Below, in pieces: positions 24,888-24,945 of a stretch of DNA of 24,945 nucleotides. Where the stretch lies: positions 1 to 24,945 of the forward strand of contig JAEYNY010000122.1 in NCBI GenBank assembly GCA_023412275.1, written 5' to 3'. Below the pieces are notes generated by a model that saw only the letters and a program-made list of their open reading frames with translations, searched no databases and was not told the DNA's origin. The stretch comes from Bacillota bacterium (GTDB lineage Bacteria; Bacillota; Clostridia; Acetivibrionales; DSM-1351). The translations under genes and the position numbers were made by a program. The stretch's first letter is position 1. The number at the start of each line of letters is the position of its first letter.

Positions 24888-24945
24888 GTGCCAAACATTA
24901 AATCTGCTATAAAGAGAGTTAAAGTAATTGAGACTAAGACTTTGA
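24888..24945 (+). CDS. rpsT: 30S ribosomal protein S20 (5' end only)
   Basis: The first 19 codons read MPNIKSAIKRVKVIETKTL, the typical basic S20 start. The GTG start has AGGAGGTGA 7 bases upstream. The gene continues beyond the window edge. S20 binds 16S rRNA early in assembly of the small ribosomal subunit. It is transcribed divergently from gpr. Confidence 0.93.
   Translation, partial: MPNIKSAIKRVKVIETKTL

Overview
The window looks like a low-GC, endospore-forming member of the Firmicutes, most likely class Clostridia. The evidence is the spore germination protease gene gpr divergent from rpsT (S20), strong AGGAGG-type ribosome binding sites, several TTG starts and AT-rich spacers. A more precise placement (for example a Ruminiclostridium-like genome) is only a guess.

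Layout, left to right. (1) 30-1281: a TetR-type regulator with a well-formed promoter and a likely self-operator, and a GNAT acetyltransferase. (2) 1446-6817: an accessory block with a DUF4157 protein carrying an HExxH motif and a C-terminal nuclease-like domain, a patatin-like lipase, and a 779-residue protein I cannot name. DUF4157 is typical of cargo of extracellular contractile injection systems, so this may be an effector locus, although no injection-machine genes are visible. A short tRNA-3'-end-like sequence lies between the first two genes. (3) 6863-8478: a secreted WG-repeat protein and its terminator. (4) 8479-9277: no intact gene, but a decayed IS66 transposase tail.

(5) 9278-19336 is the highlight: ten tightly packed or overlapping minus-strand genes forming one operon. 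It starts with a 58-residue amino-group carrier protein (LysW) ending in TWGE. Then come LysX ligase, a small degenerate DegT-like protein, a full DegT/DnrJ aminotransferase, LysY reductase, a LysZ kinase fused to a LysK-type deacylase, a transketolase split into two subunits, a drug-type MFS exporter and a BacD-like ATP-grasp ligase. The genes order into a pathway. Glutamate or a homologue is loaded on LysW, phosphorylated, reduced to the semialdehyde, extended by a two-carbon ketol unit, transaminated and released. The free diamino-dihydroxy acid is then probably joined to another amino acid and exported. The carrier/transketolase/aminotransferase logic matches what I recall of the vazabitide A pathway in Streptomyces. 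Here it sits in a Firmicute, without NRPS genes, with a bacilysin-like ligase/exporter pair. I take it to be a natural-product cluster rather than lysine biosynthesis.

(6) 19920-24945: housekeeping-like genes. These are a cysteine-rich polytopic membrane protein with a strong terminator, a divergent NAD+-dependent DNA ligase, an M50-type membrane metalloprotease, gpr, and the start of rpsT with its promoter. The IS66 remnant on one side and AT-rich gene-poor DNA on the other suggest that the carrier-protein operon was inserted between older neighbours.
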